64,000 nucleotides of DNA from Actinomadura citrea (GCF_013409045.1 NZ_JACCBT010000001.1:4526001-4590000), one strand, 5' to 3'; shown: positions 8,131 through 17,181, counted from the stretch's first letter. Numbers and translations are program-made. The notes: a model not told the origin generated them from the sequence alone.

Positions 8131-8868
8131 ATGCACTTCACCTCCGAGCGGCGCCTCGACGACGGCGTCCTCGAACGCGAATTCACCCTCGGCGAGATCC
8201 CCGGCATCCTGTGGACGCCCGGATCCGCATCCTCATCCGCGCCGGCCCCGCTGATCCTGATCGGCCACCCCGGCGGACTGCACAGGATGCGCCCCCGACT
8301 GGCGGCCCGAGCCCGGCACTCCGCGGCGGACGGCTTCGCCGCGGCCACCATCGAGCTCCCCGGAAGCGGTGACCGCCCCCGCTCGGCCGCCGCCGAGCAG
8401 GCCCGCGCCGACCTGCACCGGGCGCTGGAGGCCGGCGAGCCGGTCGGCGAGGAGATCGTCGACCGGCTCGTCCTCCCGCTGGTCGACAAGGCGGTCCCGG
8501 AATGGCGGACCGCCCTGGACGCCCTCCTCTCGCTGCCCGAGATCGACGGCCCGGTCGGGTACTCGGGTGGAGTGATCTCCATCGGCGTCCGGCTGGCGGT
8601 GGTCGAGCCGCGCATCTCGGCCGCCGTTCTGTTCGCCGGGAGTTTCGTGCCCCGCACCATTGTCGAGGAGGCCCGCCAGGTCACCATTCCGCTGCACGTC
8701 CTGCTGCAGTGGGACGACGAAGGCAACGACCGGCAGGCCGCCCTGGACCTGTTCGACGCCTTCGGCGCCAAGGAGAAGACACTGCACGCCAACATGGGCG
8801 GGCACACCGGCGTCCCGCAGTTCGCGGGGGACGCCGCGGCCCAGTTCTTCACCCGGCATCTGAGCTAG
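8131..8868 (+). CDS. Alpha/beta hydrolase (dienelactone-hydrolase-like)
   Basis: 245 residues with an alpha/beta-hydrolase core: strand and oxyanion region LILIGHPGGLHRM, nucleophile elbow G-Y-S-G-G near residue 148, acid region LLQWDDEGNDRQAALDLFDAFGAKEKTL and catalytic histidine in NMGGHTGVP. Shine-Dalgarno GAAAGG precedes ATG 8131. The 268 bases upstream contain no gene that I can see. A strong hairpin follows 36 bases after the stop, so it is probably monocistronic. Substrate unknown. Confidence 0.85.
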   Translation: MHFTSERRLDDGVLEREFTLGEIPGILWTPGSASSSAPAPLILIGHPGGLHRMRPRLAARARHSAADGFAAATIELPGSGDRPRSAAAEQARADLHRALEAGEPVGEEIVDRLVLPLVDKAVPEWRTALDALLSLPEIDGPVGYSGGVISIGVRLAVVEPRISAAVLFAGSFVPRTIVEEARQVTIPLHVLLQWDDEGNDRQAALDLFDAFGAKEKTLHANMGGHTGVPQFAGDAAAQFFTRHLS

Positions 8869-8903
8869 CCGCCGGCCGCCGGCCTGCAGAATGGTAGGCG
8901 GTG

Positions 8904-8943
8904 CCGGCCGGGCGTACCGGCCGTCGTCGGTACGCCCGGCCGG
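8904..8943. terminator. Intrinsic-terminator-like hairpin
   Basis: Perfect 16-base arms, CCGGCCGGGCGTACCG (8904-8919) and CGGTACGCCCGGCCGG (8928-8943), with an 8-base loop, 36 bases after the hydrolase stop and before the convergent DinB-like gene. The stem is exceptionally stable; there is no U-tract. Confidence 0.65.
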
Positions 8944-9022
8944 GACGGCGGAGGCCGCCGGCCGACCACTCCGAGGGGTTCGCCGCTGCGGTACCACCTG
9001 ACGCGATGACACCGGTGGGAGG

Positions 9023-9523
9023 TCAGCGCCCGGTCGCGCCGTCGATCTGTTCGCGGAGGATGTCGGCGTGGCCCGCGTGGCGGCCGGTCTCCTCGATCAT
9101 GTGGGTCAGTGCCCAGCGGACGCTGGGGGCGGTGCGCCCCGGCCGCCGTCGGGGAACGGGTGCGCCGAGGTCGGTGCACCCGTCGAGCACTTCGTTCGCG
9201 CGCTCGACCGCCTCCCGGTAGCGGGCCACGATGTCGGCCACGCCGTCGGTCGGCGCGGCCTGGAACGTCGCCTGCCAGTCGGTGACGTCCTCCCCGAGGA
9301 ACATCGAGCGTTCGACGAAGGTCAGGTGGTGGAGCAGGCCGAGCAGGTTGGTGCCCGAGGGCACCGCGGCCGCTCGCACCTGCGGCTCGGGCGCACCCTC
9401 GACCTTCGCGGCGATCGAGGTCCGCAGATAGTCGAGGAACCCGCGCAGGGTCCCGGCCTCGTCGCCGCCGGTGCGGGGCGGCGGGGTGTCGCCGCGGCGG
9501 GCGCGGCGCGTGGTGCTGGGCAC
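9023..9523 (-). CDS. DinB/DUF664-family protein
   Basis: 166 residues with the four-helix DinB-like metal-binding pattern: FLDYLRTSIAAKVEGA, then LLGLLHHLTFVERSMFLG (first His), and the C-terminal THMIEETGRHAGHADILREQIDG (further His ligands). Members are probable thiol-dependent transferases or isomerases, often mycothiol-linked in actinomycetes. The start is taken as GTG 9523 because gaggaga precedes it; sequence further upstream is not protein-like. Confidence 0.85.
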   Translation of the reverse strand: MPSTTRRARRGDTPPPRTGGDEAGTLRGFLDYLRTSIAAKVEGAPEPQVRAAAVPSGTNLLGLLHHLTFVERSMFLGEDVTDWQATFQAAPTDGVADIVARYREAVERANEVLDGCTDLGAPVPRRRPGRTAPSVRWALTHMIEETGRHAGHADILREQIDGATGR

Positions 9524-9707
9524 GGTGATCTCCTCTTCGCGGGACCGGCGCCGACCGCCGGGCCGCAGCGCGTCGTCGGCGGCAGGCCTGTGGTGGCTCT
9601 GCGGCCAGTCTTGGCAGGGGCGCCGCGACTCGGCACGAAATCTTGCGGTTCCGGCAAAGAGGGACCTGGATCCGCCCGGAAGGTGGCGGAGCGGCAAGGG
9701 CGTGGAA

Positions 9708-10115
9708 TCACAGGCGTCCGCCCAGGGGAGTGCGGTGCGCGCGGACCGTCCGGTGGCTGATCCGCCAGCCGTGCGGGGTGCGGACGACGGTGTCCTCGTA
9801 GGTCACGCTGCCGACGGTGCCGTCCGCGTTGACGCCGAGCCCCTTGGAACGCGCGTGCACCCGGTCGCCGGCGGCCTCGGTGAGGACGATGTTGGTGACG
9901 TGATGCCCGACGGGGTTGAGTTCGCCCACCGCACGCGCGGCGGCGGCGCATGCGGCAACGCCGAGCAGGGGCTCCTGCCCGAAGTCGGTGACGTCGTACA
10001 CGACGTCGGGGGTGAACAGCTCCTCCAGCCGGTCCAGATCCCCGCTGTCGCACAGGTGGCCGTGCATGGAGATCAGCTCGGTGATCTCGGTGCGGTCGTC
10101 GGCGGTGAACGCCAT
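9708..10115 (-). CDS. SnoaL-like/NTF2-like protein
   Basis: 135 residues; N-terminal EITELISMHGHLCDSGDLDRLEELFTPDVVYDVTDFG and C-terminal EDTVVRTPHGWRISHRTVRAHRTP are typical of SnoaL_4-type proteins (ring-hydroxylating-dioxygenase-beta-like fold). ATG 10115 has a GAGGAG Shine-Dalgarno. It is divergent from a TetR gene with two palindromic operators in the 104-base gap, so it is very probably that regulator's target. Substrate unknown. Confidence 0.85.
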   Translation of the reverse strand: MAFTADDRTEITELISMHGHLCDSGDLDRLEELFTPDVVYDVTDFGQEPLLGVAACAAAARAVGELNPVGHHVTNIVLTEAAGDRVHARSKGLGVNADGTVGSVTYEDTVVRTPHGWRISHRTVRAHRTPLGGRL

Positions 10116-10140
10116 GGCTCCTCCTCAGGTCCGGCCGGAG

Positions 10141-10170
10141 GCATTAAACGGGGAGGTCCCCGTTTAATGC
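10141..10170. promoter_or_regulatory. Perfect 30-bp palindromic TetR operator
   Basis: Arms GCATTAAACGGGGA and TCCCCGTTTAATGC are exact reverse complements around a central GG. It lies between the divergent SnoaL-like and TetR genes. A second, related palindrome follows at 10185-10198 and shares the CGGGGA..TCCCCG core. Confidence 0.75.
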
Positions 10171-10184
10171 CCCGCTAGACTAAC

Positions 10185-10198
10185 CGGGGACGTCCCCG
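10185..10198. promoter_or_regulatory. Second palindromic TetR operator
   Basis: CGGGGACGTCCCCG is a perfect 14-base palindrome with the same core as the 30-bp site, centred 36 bases from it. It lies just downstream of TAGACT (10176-10181), a possible -10 of the tetR gene. Confidence 0.6.
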
Positions 10199-10219
10199 TT
10201 CGACAACCAGGGAGCCGCG

Positions 10220-10777
10220 ATGACCGCCGCCGCCGGCCGGGCGCGCCGTGCCGACGCCGAGCGCAACGCGCGGCTGCTCGTCGCGGCCGCCAGGGAGCTG
10301 TTCGACGAGCGGGGCCCGGGCGCCCCCCTGGACGAGATCGCCAAGCGCGCGGGCGTCGGCAACGCGACCCTCTACCGGCACTATCCGACCCGCGACGACC
10401 TGCTCGCCGCCGTCTACGCCGACGAGGTCGCCGCCCTGTGCGACCGGGGCGCCGCCCTGCCGGCCGAGGCCGGCGCCGGCGAGGCGCTCCACGCCTGGCT
10501 GGAGGCCTTCGCCGTCCAGGTCGCGACCGGGCGGGCCCCGGCCTTCGCGGGCGCGGGCGACGACGACGCGCGGCGCACCGAGCTGTTCGCGCGCTGGCAC
10601 GCCGCGCTGACCTCCACGGCGGAGACCCTCCTCGCGCGAGCGCAGCGGGCGGGTGACGTCCGCGGCGACATCACCGTGGCCGAGGTGCTGACACTGGCCC
10701 ACGCCATCGCCACCTCCTGCACCGACCCCGGCCAGGTCCGCCGCCTGCTCACGATCGTCCGGCACGGCCTGACCTGA
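10220..10777 (+). CDS. TetR-family transcriptional regulator
   Basis: 185 residues. N-terminal HTH: RNARLLVAAARELFDERGPGAPLDEIAKRAGVGNATLYRHYPTRDDLLAAVY; the C-terminal ligand domain has the SbtR-like pattern ending [17 protein letters not shown]. Shine-Dalgarno gggag precedes ATG 10220. Divergent from the SnoaL-like gene, with two operators between, so it should repress both. Its 3' end overlaps the convergent ABC-F gene by 29 bases. Confidence 0.9.
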   Translation: MTAAAGRARRADAERNARLLVAAARELFDERGPGAPLDEIAKRAGVGNATLYRHYPTRDDLLAAVYADEVAALCDRGAALPAEAGAGEALHAWLEAFAVQVATGRAPAFAGAGDDDARRTELFARWHAALTSTAETLLARAQRAGDVRGDITVAEVLTLAHAIATSCTDPGQVRRLLTIVRHGLT

Positions 10778-12404
10778 CCGGCGGCACCCGGCGTCCCTCG
10801 GCCAGTTCGAGGCGGGCGCCGGTGAACGCGGCGCGCAGGCGCCGGTCGTGCGTGACCACCACCAGCGCGCCCTGGTAGGAGGCCAGCGCCTCTTCCAGTT
10901 GCTCCGTGAGCATCGGCGACAGGTGGTTGGTCGGCTCGTCGAGCAGAAGCAGGTCCCGGGGCTCGCCCACCAGCCGCGCCAGCTCGACCCGGCGCCGCTG
11001 CCCATGGGACAGCTCCCCGAGGCGCAGCCCCAGGTCGGACGGCCGGAACAGGCCCAGGGCGAGCAGGGCGTCCGCGTGCTCGTCGGGGCTTCCCGGACGT
11101 CCGTGCGCGTAGGCCTGCAGCACGGTGCGGTGCCCCGCGCCGGTCGGCCCGTCCTGCCGGAAGAACCCGACCCGGCAGGACCGCCGCACCTCGCCCGCGT
11201 CCGGGCGCAGTTCTCCGGCGAGGACCCGCATCAGGGTCGTCTTGCCCGCTCCGTTCGGGCCGGTGACGAGCAGCCGCTCACCGGCGTGGACGGTCAGGGA
11301 CTCCAGGCGGAGCCGCCCCGGCACCACCACGCCGTCGAGCGCGGCCACCTCGTCCCCGGCGGCGCCCCCGGTGGCGGGGACGGCGGTGAAGCGCAGCGGC
11401 TCCGGGGGCGGCGCGGCGGGGTGATCGTTGAGCCGGCGCAGCCGTTGCCGGGACTGCCGGATGCGCCCGGCGGCGCCGTGGGTGCGCGAGCGCGCCCGCC
11501 AAGCGCCGGTGCCCATGCCCGCCTTGACCGTCCTGCGCGGGATCGCGGCGAGCCGGCCCGCGTTGGCGGCCACCAGCGCGGCGTGCCGGTCCAGCTCCGT
11601 CCTCCACTCCTCGTGGGCCCGCGCCTGCGCGGCGCGTTCGGCGGCCTTGGCGGCGAGATAACCGGCGTACCCGTCGCCGTAGCGGCGCACGTGCCCGCCC
11701 TCCACCTCGACCACGGCGGTGGTCACCCGCTCAAGGAACATCCGGTCGTGCGTGATCGCCACGACCGTGCCCCGATGGGCGCGCAGGCGCTGTTCGAGCC
11801 AGGCCGTGGCCTGATCGTCCAGGTCGTTGGTCGGCTCGTCGAGCAGCAGCAGCTCGGGGGCGGAGGCCAGCGTGGCGGCCAGGGCCAGCCTGGAGAGCTC
11901 TCCGCCGGAGAGCGTGTCCAGCGGGCGGCCCCGGTCGAGCCCGGGAAGCCCGAGCCCGTGCAGCGCGACGTCCACACGAAGGTCGGCCTCGTATCCGCCC
12001 CGCGCCTCGAACTCCGCCACCACCTCCGCATAGGCGTCCAGGCCCGGGGGCTCCTGCGCGTCCGTCGCGCCAAGCGAACGTTCGGCGGCCCGCATCCGGG
12101 CCTCGAGGTCGCGCAGGTCGGCCAGTGCCAGGTCGACGGCGTCGGCGACGGTGGCCGCCGGCGGCAGCGCCAGCGACTGCGGCAGGTACCCGACTCCGCC
12201 GGGCGCGACGGCCACGCGTTCGCCGTTGTCCGGACGCTCGACGCCCGCCATGAGCTTGAGCAGCGTGGACTTCCCGGACCCGTTGTCGCCGATCACTCCG
12301 AGCCGCTCGCCGGGCCTGACGGTGAGCGAGACCCGGTCCAGGACGACGCGGGTGCCGTAGCGCTTGGTGATCTGGTCGAGTGCCAGTTGGGCAGGGGCGC
12401 GCAG
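10749..12404 (-). CDS. ABC-F family ATPase (antibiotic-resistance/translation-factor type), probable CTG start
   Basis: Two ABC ATPase domains and no membrane segments. Domain 1: Walker [10 protein letters not shown], signature [12 protein letters not shown], Walker [11 protein letters not shown]. Domain 2: Walker [10 protein letters not shown], signature [12 protein letters not shown], Walker [12 protein letters not shown] basic linker lies between. This is the ABC-F layout of ribosome-binding factors, including antibiotic-protection proteins. An in-frame GTG at 12296 would delete the first beta strands. The coding frame continues upstream ([22 protein letters not shown]), and the only start after a Shine-Dalgarno (GGAGG, 12412-12416) is CTG 12404, giving 551 residues. 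A frameshift or a non-canonical start are the options. Confidence 0.85.
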   Translation of the reverse strand: MRAPAQLALDQITKRYGTRVVLDRVSLTVRPGERLGVIGDNGSGKSTLLKLMAGVERPDNGERVAVAPGGVGYLPQSLALPPAATVADAVDLALADLRDLEARMRAAERSLGATDAQEPPGLDAYAEVVAEFEARGGYEADLRVDVALHGLGLPGLDRGRPLDTLSGGELSRLALAATLASAPELLLLDEPTNDLDDQATAWLEQRLRAHRGTVVAITHDRMFLERVTTAVVEVEGGHVRRYGDGYAGYLAAKAAERAAQARAHEEWRTELDRHAALVAANAGRLAAIPRRTVKAGMGTGAWRARSRTHGAAGRIRQSRQRLRRLNDHPAAPPPEPLRFTAVPATGGAAGDEVAALDGVVVPGRLRLESLTVHAGERLLVTGPNGAGKTTLMRVLAGELRPDAGEVRRSCRVGFFRQDGPTGAGHRTVLQAYAHGRPGSPDEHADALLALGLFRPSDLGLRLGELSHGQRRRVELARLVGEPRDLLLLDEPTNHLSPMLTEQLEEALASYQGALVVVTHDRRLRAAFTGARLELAEGRRVPPVRSGRAGRS

Positions 12405-12444
12405 AGCGCCACCTCCTTCCAGTCGGTGCGGACAGCGTTCAGGG

Positions 12445-13266
12445 TCAGCCAGGGGCCTTACGGCTGAGCTGCTCCCAGGCCCGGTACTCCTCGGTCCGTG
12501 CCCGGTCCATCTGCTGGACCATGTCGTAGGAGGCGGCGCCGACGATCAGCCGCAGGGGCGGCTCGTCCAGGTCGGCGAGCTCCATGACCACGGGGGCCGC
12601 GGTGCTCGGATCGGGTCCGGCGTCCTCGCCCCACATCTCGGCCAGCCGGACGCGCAGCGGCTCGTACTCCGGGAGCGGCGGGGTCACCGTGGTGCCGCGC
12701 GTGAACAGGTCCGTGCCGTACCCGCCGGGCTGCACGATCGTCACCTTGACCCCGAACGGCGCCACCTCCATCGCCAGCGCCTGGCTCAGCGAGTCGAGCG
12801 CGCTCTTGCTCGCCGCGTAGAACCCGGCGGACGCGACCCCGCCGCCGGTCCCCATCGTGGTGACCTGCAGGATGTGGCCGGAGCCCTGCGTGCGCAGGTG
12901 CGGCACCACGGCTTGGGCCACCCAGACCGCGCCGAAGAAGTTGACGTCGAACTGGGCGCGGATCTGCTCCTCGGTCGCCTCCTCCACCATGCCGAGCAGC
13001 ATGGCCCCGGCGTTGTTGACCACGACGTCCAGCCGCCCGAACGTCGCCGCCGCACGGTCCACCACCGTCCGCACGGCGGCGCGGTCGCGGACGTCCAGCG
13101 TCAGCCGTGCGAGGCGGTCGGGGTGGTCGGCGGCCAGGTCGTCGAGCGGGGTCAGGTCGCGCGCGGCGGCCACGACGCGGTCCCCGGCGGCGAGCGCCGC
13201 CTCGGCGAACGCCCTGCCCAAGCCCCTCGACGCACCGGTGATGAACCAGACCCGGGCGGTCGTCAT
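12445..13266 (-). CDS. Short-chain dehydrogenase/reductase (SDR)
   Basis: 273 residues, classical SDR: nucleotide site TGASRGLGRAF (residues ~10-20), NNAG motif (VVVNNAGAMLLG), active-site YAASK with preceding serine region, and a C-terminal substrate loop ending EYRAWEQLSRKAPG. It should oxidise or reduce a hydroxyl/ketone with NAD(P)(H). The start at ATG 13266 lies 23 bases from a palindromic operator shared with the divergent TetR gene, which presumably represses it. The ABC-F gene follows on the same strand about 40 bases later. Confidence 0.9.
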   Translation of the reverse strand: MTTARVWFITGASRGLGRAFAEAALAAGDRVVAAARDLTPLDDLAADHPDRLARLTLDVRDRAAVRTVVDRAAATFGRLDVVVNNAGAMLLGMVEEATEEQIRAQFDVNFFGAVWVAQAVVPHLRTQGSGHILQVTTMGTGGGVASAGFYAASKSALDSLSQALAMEVAPFGVKVTIVQPGGYGTDLFTRGTTVTPPLPEYEPLRVRLAEMWGEDAGPDPSTAAPVVMELADLDEPPLRLIVGAASYDMVQQMDRARTEEYRAWEQLSRKAPG

Positions 13267-13288
13267 GCACGCTCCTCGCTCCTCGGAG

Positions 13289-13307
13289 ACGAGACGGTCC
13301 GTCTCGT
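13289..13307. promoter_or_regulatory. TetR operator ACGAGACGG-T-CCGTCTCGT
   Basis: Perfect 9-base arms around a single central base, between the divergent SDR and TetR genes. A shorter copy of the same core lies at 13344-13356. Confidence 0.7.
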
Positions 13308-13343
13308 ATGACACGAGTATGGGGATGTGCCGCCGCTGAGTCA

Positions 13344-13356
13344 AGACGGACCGTCT
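13344..13356. promoter_or_regulatory. Second TetR operator AGACGG-A-CCGTCT
   Basis: Perfect 6-base arms with a single central base, the same core as 13289-13307. It sits about 15 bases upstream of TATACT (13371-13376), the probable -10 of the tetR gene, so binding would block its own promoter. Confidence 0.6.
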
Positions 13357-13383
13357 CGTCTCGTCGGAGGTATACTCCCGGCC

Positions 13384-13977
13384 GTGTCCAGCACCAGAAA
13401 ACCGAACCCCGCGCGGCGCAGCGAGCGATCCCGAAAGGCCGTCCTGGCCGCCGCGCGCGAACTGGTCTCCGAACTCGGGTACGCCAAGGTCACGATCGAG
13501 GCGATCGCCGCGCGGGCGGGAGTCGGCAAGCAGACCATCTACCGCTGGTGGCCGTCCAAGGGCGCGGTGATCTTCGACTCGTTCCTGGCGCTCAGCGAGG
13601 GGGAGGAGGGCGTCCGGCTCCCCGACACCGGCGACATCGAGGCCGACCTCAGGACCGTCATGCGGGCGACGGTCGCCGAGTTCGCCGACCCGGCGTTCGA
13701 GACGCCCCTCAGGGCGCTCAACACGCAGATCATCGATGACCCCGACCTGGCCGGCCTGTACCGCGAGAAACTGGCCGGCCCCCTCGACCAGGCCAAGAAG
13801 GAACGACTGCGCAGCGCCCAGCGGGCGGGCCAGTTGCGCGCGGACGCCGACCTCGACCTGGTGCTGGAGGTGCTGTACGCCCCGCTCTACCAGCGCTGGC
13901 TGCACCGCTCCGGCCCGCTCAGCCCCGAGTACGCCGACGCGCTCGTGGACGTCGCCCTCCGCGCCTTCGCCCCCTGA
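13384..13977 (+). CDS. TetR-family transcriptional regulator
   Basis: 197 residues. HTH: RKAVLAAARELVSELGYAKVTIEAIAARAGVGKQTIYRWWPSKGAVIFDSF; the C-terminal domain matches TetR_C_11 type (LRALNTQIIDDPDLAGLYREKLAGPLDQAKKERL). The start is GTG 13384; TATACT lies exactly seven bases upstream and there is no Shine-Dalgarno, so the mRNA is probably leaderless. Two operators with the AGACGG core separate it from the SDR gene, its likely target. Confidence 0.9.
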   Translation: MSSTRKPNPARRSERSRKAVLAAARELVSELGYAKVTIEAIAARAGVGKQTIYRWWPSKGAVIFDSFLALSEGEEGVRLPDTGDIEADLRTVMRATVAEFADPAFETPLRALNTQIIDDPDLAGLYREKLAGPLDQAKKERLRSAQRAGQLRADADLDLVLEVLYAPLYQRWLHRSGPLSPEYADALVDVALRAFAP

Positions 13978-14094
13978 CCCGCGTCAGAGAGGCCGCAGGT
14001 CTGGTCCGGTGTTCCCGCCCGGCCCGCGCACCCACGGGCCGACCGGAGTCCGCGGTGATCATGGCGAGGTTCACCCTGTGATCGAGCAGGCGCG

Positions 14095-14985
14095 TCAGGG
14101 GTGCTGCTCCTTGTGGGGGTGGGTGGGCGTGGGGTGGTCCTGGGTGGCGGCCCAGGTGGCCAGCAGGCGGAGGTTGTCGGCGCTGGGGGTGTCGGGGGCG
14201 GCGGTGTAGATGAGGAGTGTGAGCGCCGGGTCGGAGGTCAGCGTCATGGCCTCGAAGTGGAGTTCCAGGTCGCCGACGGCGGGGTGGTGGAGCCTTTTGA
14301 CCCCGGCGCGGTGGTGGCGGACGTTGTGGTCGGCCCAGCGCTTGCGGAAGACCTCGCTGCGGGTGGACAACTCGCCGATCAGGTCGGTGAGGTTGCGGTC
14401 GTGGGGGTTGCGGCCGGCTTCGGCGCGGAGCATCGCGGCGACGTCGTCGGCGGCCTTGTCCCAGTCGGTGAAGAAGTCCCTGGCGGCGGGGTCGAGGTAG
14501 ATGAAGCGGGCGGTGTTGGCCGGCCGGCGCGGGTCGGCCAGGATCGGCGCGTACAGGGCGCGCGCGAGGCGGTTGGTGGCCAGGACGTCGTGGCGGTCGT
14601 TGCGGATCCAGGCGGGTGCGTCGCTGATCGCGTCCAGCATGTGCTGCAGGGCCGGCGGCGGGGGCTTGGTCGGGCTCCTGCGGCGGGTGGCGGGAGCGGG
14701 GCCGGTGGCCCGGCGCGCGAGCTCGAACAGGTGCTCGCGCTCGGCGTCGTCGAGTTGGAGGGCGCGGGCGACGCCGTGCAGGACGCCGTCGGAGGCGCCG
14801 GACAGGTTGCCGCGCTCCAGGCGGACGTAGTAGTCGACCGAGACCCCTGCGAGCAGGGCGACCTCCTCGCGGCGCAGTCCCTTGACCCGCCGGTTGCCGC
14901 CGTAGGCGGGCAGCCCGGCCTGCTCGGGGGTGATGCGGGCCCGGCGGGAGGCGAGGAACTCCTTGATCTCGGTGCGGTCGTCCAT
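14095..14985 (-). CDS. XRE-family regulator with MmyB-like ligand-binding domain
   Basis: About 296 residues. N-terminal HTH (residues ~8-80) contains NRRVKGLRREEVALLAGVSVDYYVRLERG. The C-terminal MmyB-like, PAS-related domain contains WIRNDRHDVLATNRLARALYAPI, FIYLDPAARDFFTDWDKAADDVAAMLRAEAGR, and KRLHHPAVGDLELHFEAM. MmyB-like domains can bind fatty acids. Start taken at ATG 14985 (MDDRTEIKEF); ATG 15000 is possible. It is divergent from the alcohol dehydrogenase / aldo-keto reductase cluster, which it probably regulates. Confidence 0.88.
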   Translation of the reverse strand: MDDRTEIKEFLASRRARITPEQAGLPAYGGNRRVKGLRREEVALLAGVSVDYYVRLERGNLSGASDGVLHGVARALQLDDAEREHLFELARRATGPAPATRRRSPTKPPPPALQHMLDAISDAPAWIRNDRHDVLATNRLARALYAPILADPRRPANTARFIYLDPAARDFFTDWDKAADDVAAMLRAEAGRNPHDRNLTDLIGELSTRSEVFRKRWADHNVRHHRAGVKRLHHPAVGDLELHFEAMTLTSDPALTLLIYTAAPDTPSADNLRLLATWAATQDHPTPTHPHKEQHP

Positions 14986-15185
14986 GCCCTTCTCGCCCAT
15001 GCCCTTCACGGTATGCGGGCGTCGGTCGACGCAGCAGGTACTGGCATTACCTGGAACGACAGGCACTCCCGGGGCCCGGCAAAAGAACGTTTGCTGGGGA
15101 TGGGTCGCTTTGCCGACCTGCCCCGCTCGGACCGTGATTCCTCTGGGTAGGGGTTCTGACCAGCGTTGACGTAAGGAAGTTGGAT

Positions 15186-16220
15186 ATGCGAGCAGTGTTC
15201 ATGTACGGGGCCGGGGACGTGCGGGTCGACACCGTGCCCGATCCGGTCCTGTCCGAGCCGACCGACGCGCTGGTGCGGGTGGTGACGGCCTGCATCTGCG
15301 GGTCGGACCTGCACCCCTACCACTCGATGCCCGCCGGCCAGGCGTCCCCAATGGGCCACGAGTTCATCGGCGTGGTGGAGGAGGCCGGCTCGCAGGTTTC
15401 CACGGTGAAGCGGGGCGATCTGGTGATCGCGCCGTTCGCCTGGTCGGACGGCACCTGCGAGTTCTGCCGCGAAGGCCTGCAGACCTCCTGCCTGCACGGC
15501 GGTTTCTGGGCCAGGGAGGGGATCGGCGGCGGCCAGGCCGAGGCCGTCCGGGTGCCGCTGGCCGACGGGACGCTGGTGAAAGCCCCGGTCGGTGAGGATT
15601 CGGAGCTGCTGCCGGACCTGCTGACGCTGTCGGATGTGTACGGGACGGGCTGGCACGCCGCCAAGCGTGCGGGCGTCGGCCAGGGCGATTCGGTCGTGCT
15701 GATCGGCGACGGCGCGGTCGGGCTGCTGGCGGTGCTGTCGGCCCGGCGGTCGGGCGCCGAGCAGATCGTGCTGATGGGGCGGCACAAGGACCGCACCGAC
15801 CTGGGCGGCGAGTTCGGCGCGACCGACGTGGTCGCCGAGCGCGGCGCCGAGGGCATCGCCAAGGTCCGCGAGCTGACCGGGGGGCACGGCGCCCGCAAGG
15901 TGCTGGAGGCCGTCGGCCACATGCCCGCCTACACCCAGGCGGTCGGCGTGGTCCGGCCCGGCGGGGTGATCTCCCGGGTGGGAGCGCCGCAGTACGAGGA
16001 GGCGCCGGTCGGGTTCGCGAGCCTGTTCGGCCCGAACGTCACCCTGACCGGCGGGCCGGCACCGGCCCGCGCCTACATCGAGGAGCTGATGCCGGCGGTG
16101 CTGGACGGCTCGGTGCGGCCGGGCAAGGTCTTCGACCGCACCGTCGACCTGGACGGCGTCCCCGACGGCTACCGGGCCATGGACCGCCGCGAGGCGCTGA
16201 AGGTCCTCGTCCGGCCGTAG
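15186..16220 (+). CDS. Zinc-dependent alcohol dehydrogenase (MDR family)
   Basis: 344 residues. Catalytic zinc ligands lie in CICGSDLH (Cys) and MGHEF (His/Glu). The structural-zinc loop is reduced to GTCEFCREGLQTSC, three cysteines instead of the usual four. The Rossmann fold has VLIGDGAVGLLAVLSA. It should interconvert an alcohol and aldehyde/ketone with NAD(P). ATG 15186 has Shine-Dalgarno AAGGAAG (15173-15179). First of a four-gene run (aldo-keto reductase, cupin, DUF2255), divergent from the XRE/MmyB-like regulator. Confidence 0.9.
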   Translation: MRAVFMYGAGDVRVDTVPDPVLSEPTDALVRVVTACICGSDLHPYHSMPAGQASPMGHEFIGVVEEAGSQVSTVKRGDLVIAPFAWSDGTCEFCREGLQTSCLHGGFWAREGIGGGQAEAVRVPLADGTLVKAPVGEDSELLPDLLTLSDVYGTGWHAAKRAGVGQGDSVVLIGDGAVGLLAVLSARRSGAEQIVLMGRHKDRTDLGGEFGATDVVAERGAEGIAKVRELTGGHGARKVLEAVGHMPAYTQAVGVVRPGGVISRVGAPQYEEAPVGFASLFGPNVTLTGGPAPARAYIEELMPAVLDGSVRPGKVFDRTVDLDGVPDGYRAMDRREALKVLVRP

Positions 16221-16273
16221 TGGGGCCGAGGCCCGGATCGACCTGTAGACGACCGTACCGGGAGGCGCGATTC

Positions 16274-17152
16274 ATGATCTTGACCTTGAACAACGGCGTC
16301 TCGATGCCCGCTCTCGGGTTCGGGGTGTACCAGACGCCGCCCGACGCCACCGCCGAGGCGGTGCAGACCGCCCTGGAGACCGGGTACCGGCTGATCGACA
16401 CCGCCGCCGCCTACGGCAACGAGCGTGAGGTCGGCGAGGCGATCCGCCGCTCGGGCCTGGACCGGGACGAGGTGTTCATCGAGACCAAGGTGTGGATCAG
16501 CGACTTCGGCCACGAGGAGACCCTGCACGCCTTCGACAAGAGCTCGGGCAAGCTCGGCGTCGACCGCATCGACCTGTTCATCCTCCACCAGGCGCTGCCG
16601 ACCCGCTTCGACCTGACCCAGGGCGCCTACCGGGCGCTGGAGACGCTGCTGTCGGACGGGCGCGTCCGCGCCATCGGCGTCAGCAACTTCATGCCCGAGC
16701 ACCTGGACGCCCTGATGAAGGAGGCGGGCGTGGTGCCCGCGGTGAACCAGGTGGAGGTGCACCCCTACTTCACCCAGCCCGAGGTGCAGGCCGCCGACGC
16801 CGACCGGGGGATCGTGACCCAGGCGTGGTCGCCGATCGGCGGGATCACCAGCTACCGGGGCACCGGCGCCGCGACCAGCACCTTCGACGACCCGGTGATC
16901 GTCGGGATCGCCGACGCCCACGGCAGGACCCCCGCCCAGGTCATGCTCCGCTGGCACCTGCAGGAAGGACGCTCGGCCATCCCCAAATCGGTGCGGCCCG
17001 AACGCATCGCCGAGAACTTCGGGGTGTTCGACTTCGACCTCACCGACGCCGAACGCGCGGCCCTGGACGCCCTCGACACCGGCATCCGCCACGGCCCCGA
17101 CCCCCGGGACATCACCTTGGAGGCCTACGGCAGCCCCATCCCCGAGGCCTGA
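16274..17152 (+). CDS. Aldo/keto reductase
   Basis: 292 residues, (beta/alpha)8 aldo-keto reductase. The catalytic tetrad is visible: Asp in YRLIDTAAAYGNE, Tyr in the same motif, Lys in IETKVW and His in LFILHQ. NADPH-binding IPKSVRPERIAENF lies near the C-terminus. It should reduce aldehydes or ketones with NADPH. Shine-Dalgarno GGGAGGCG precedes ATG 16274, 53 bases after the dehydrogenase. Two redox enzymes plus a cupin suggest aldehyde/ketone detoxification. Confidence 0.92.
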   Translation: MILTLNNGVSMPALGFGVYQTPPDATAEAVQTALETGYRLIDTAAAYGNEREVGEAIRRSGLDRDEVFIETKVWISDFGHEETLHAFDKSSGKLGVDRIDLFILHQALPTRFDLTQGAYRALETLLSDGRVRAIGVSNFMPEHLDALMKEAGVVPAVNQVEVHPYFTQPEVQAADADRGIVTQAWSPIGGITSYRGTGAATSTFDDPVIVGIADAHGRTPAQVMLRWHLQEGRSAIPKSVRPERIAENFGVFDFDLTDAERAALDALDTGIRHGPDPRDITLEAYGSPIPEA

Positions 17153-17181
17153 TGGCACCGCCGATTCCGACGAGGAGGACC

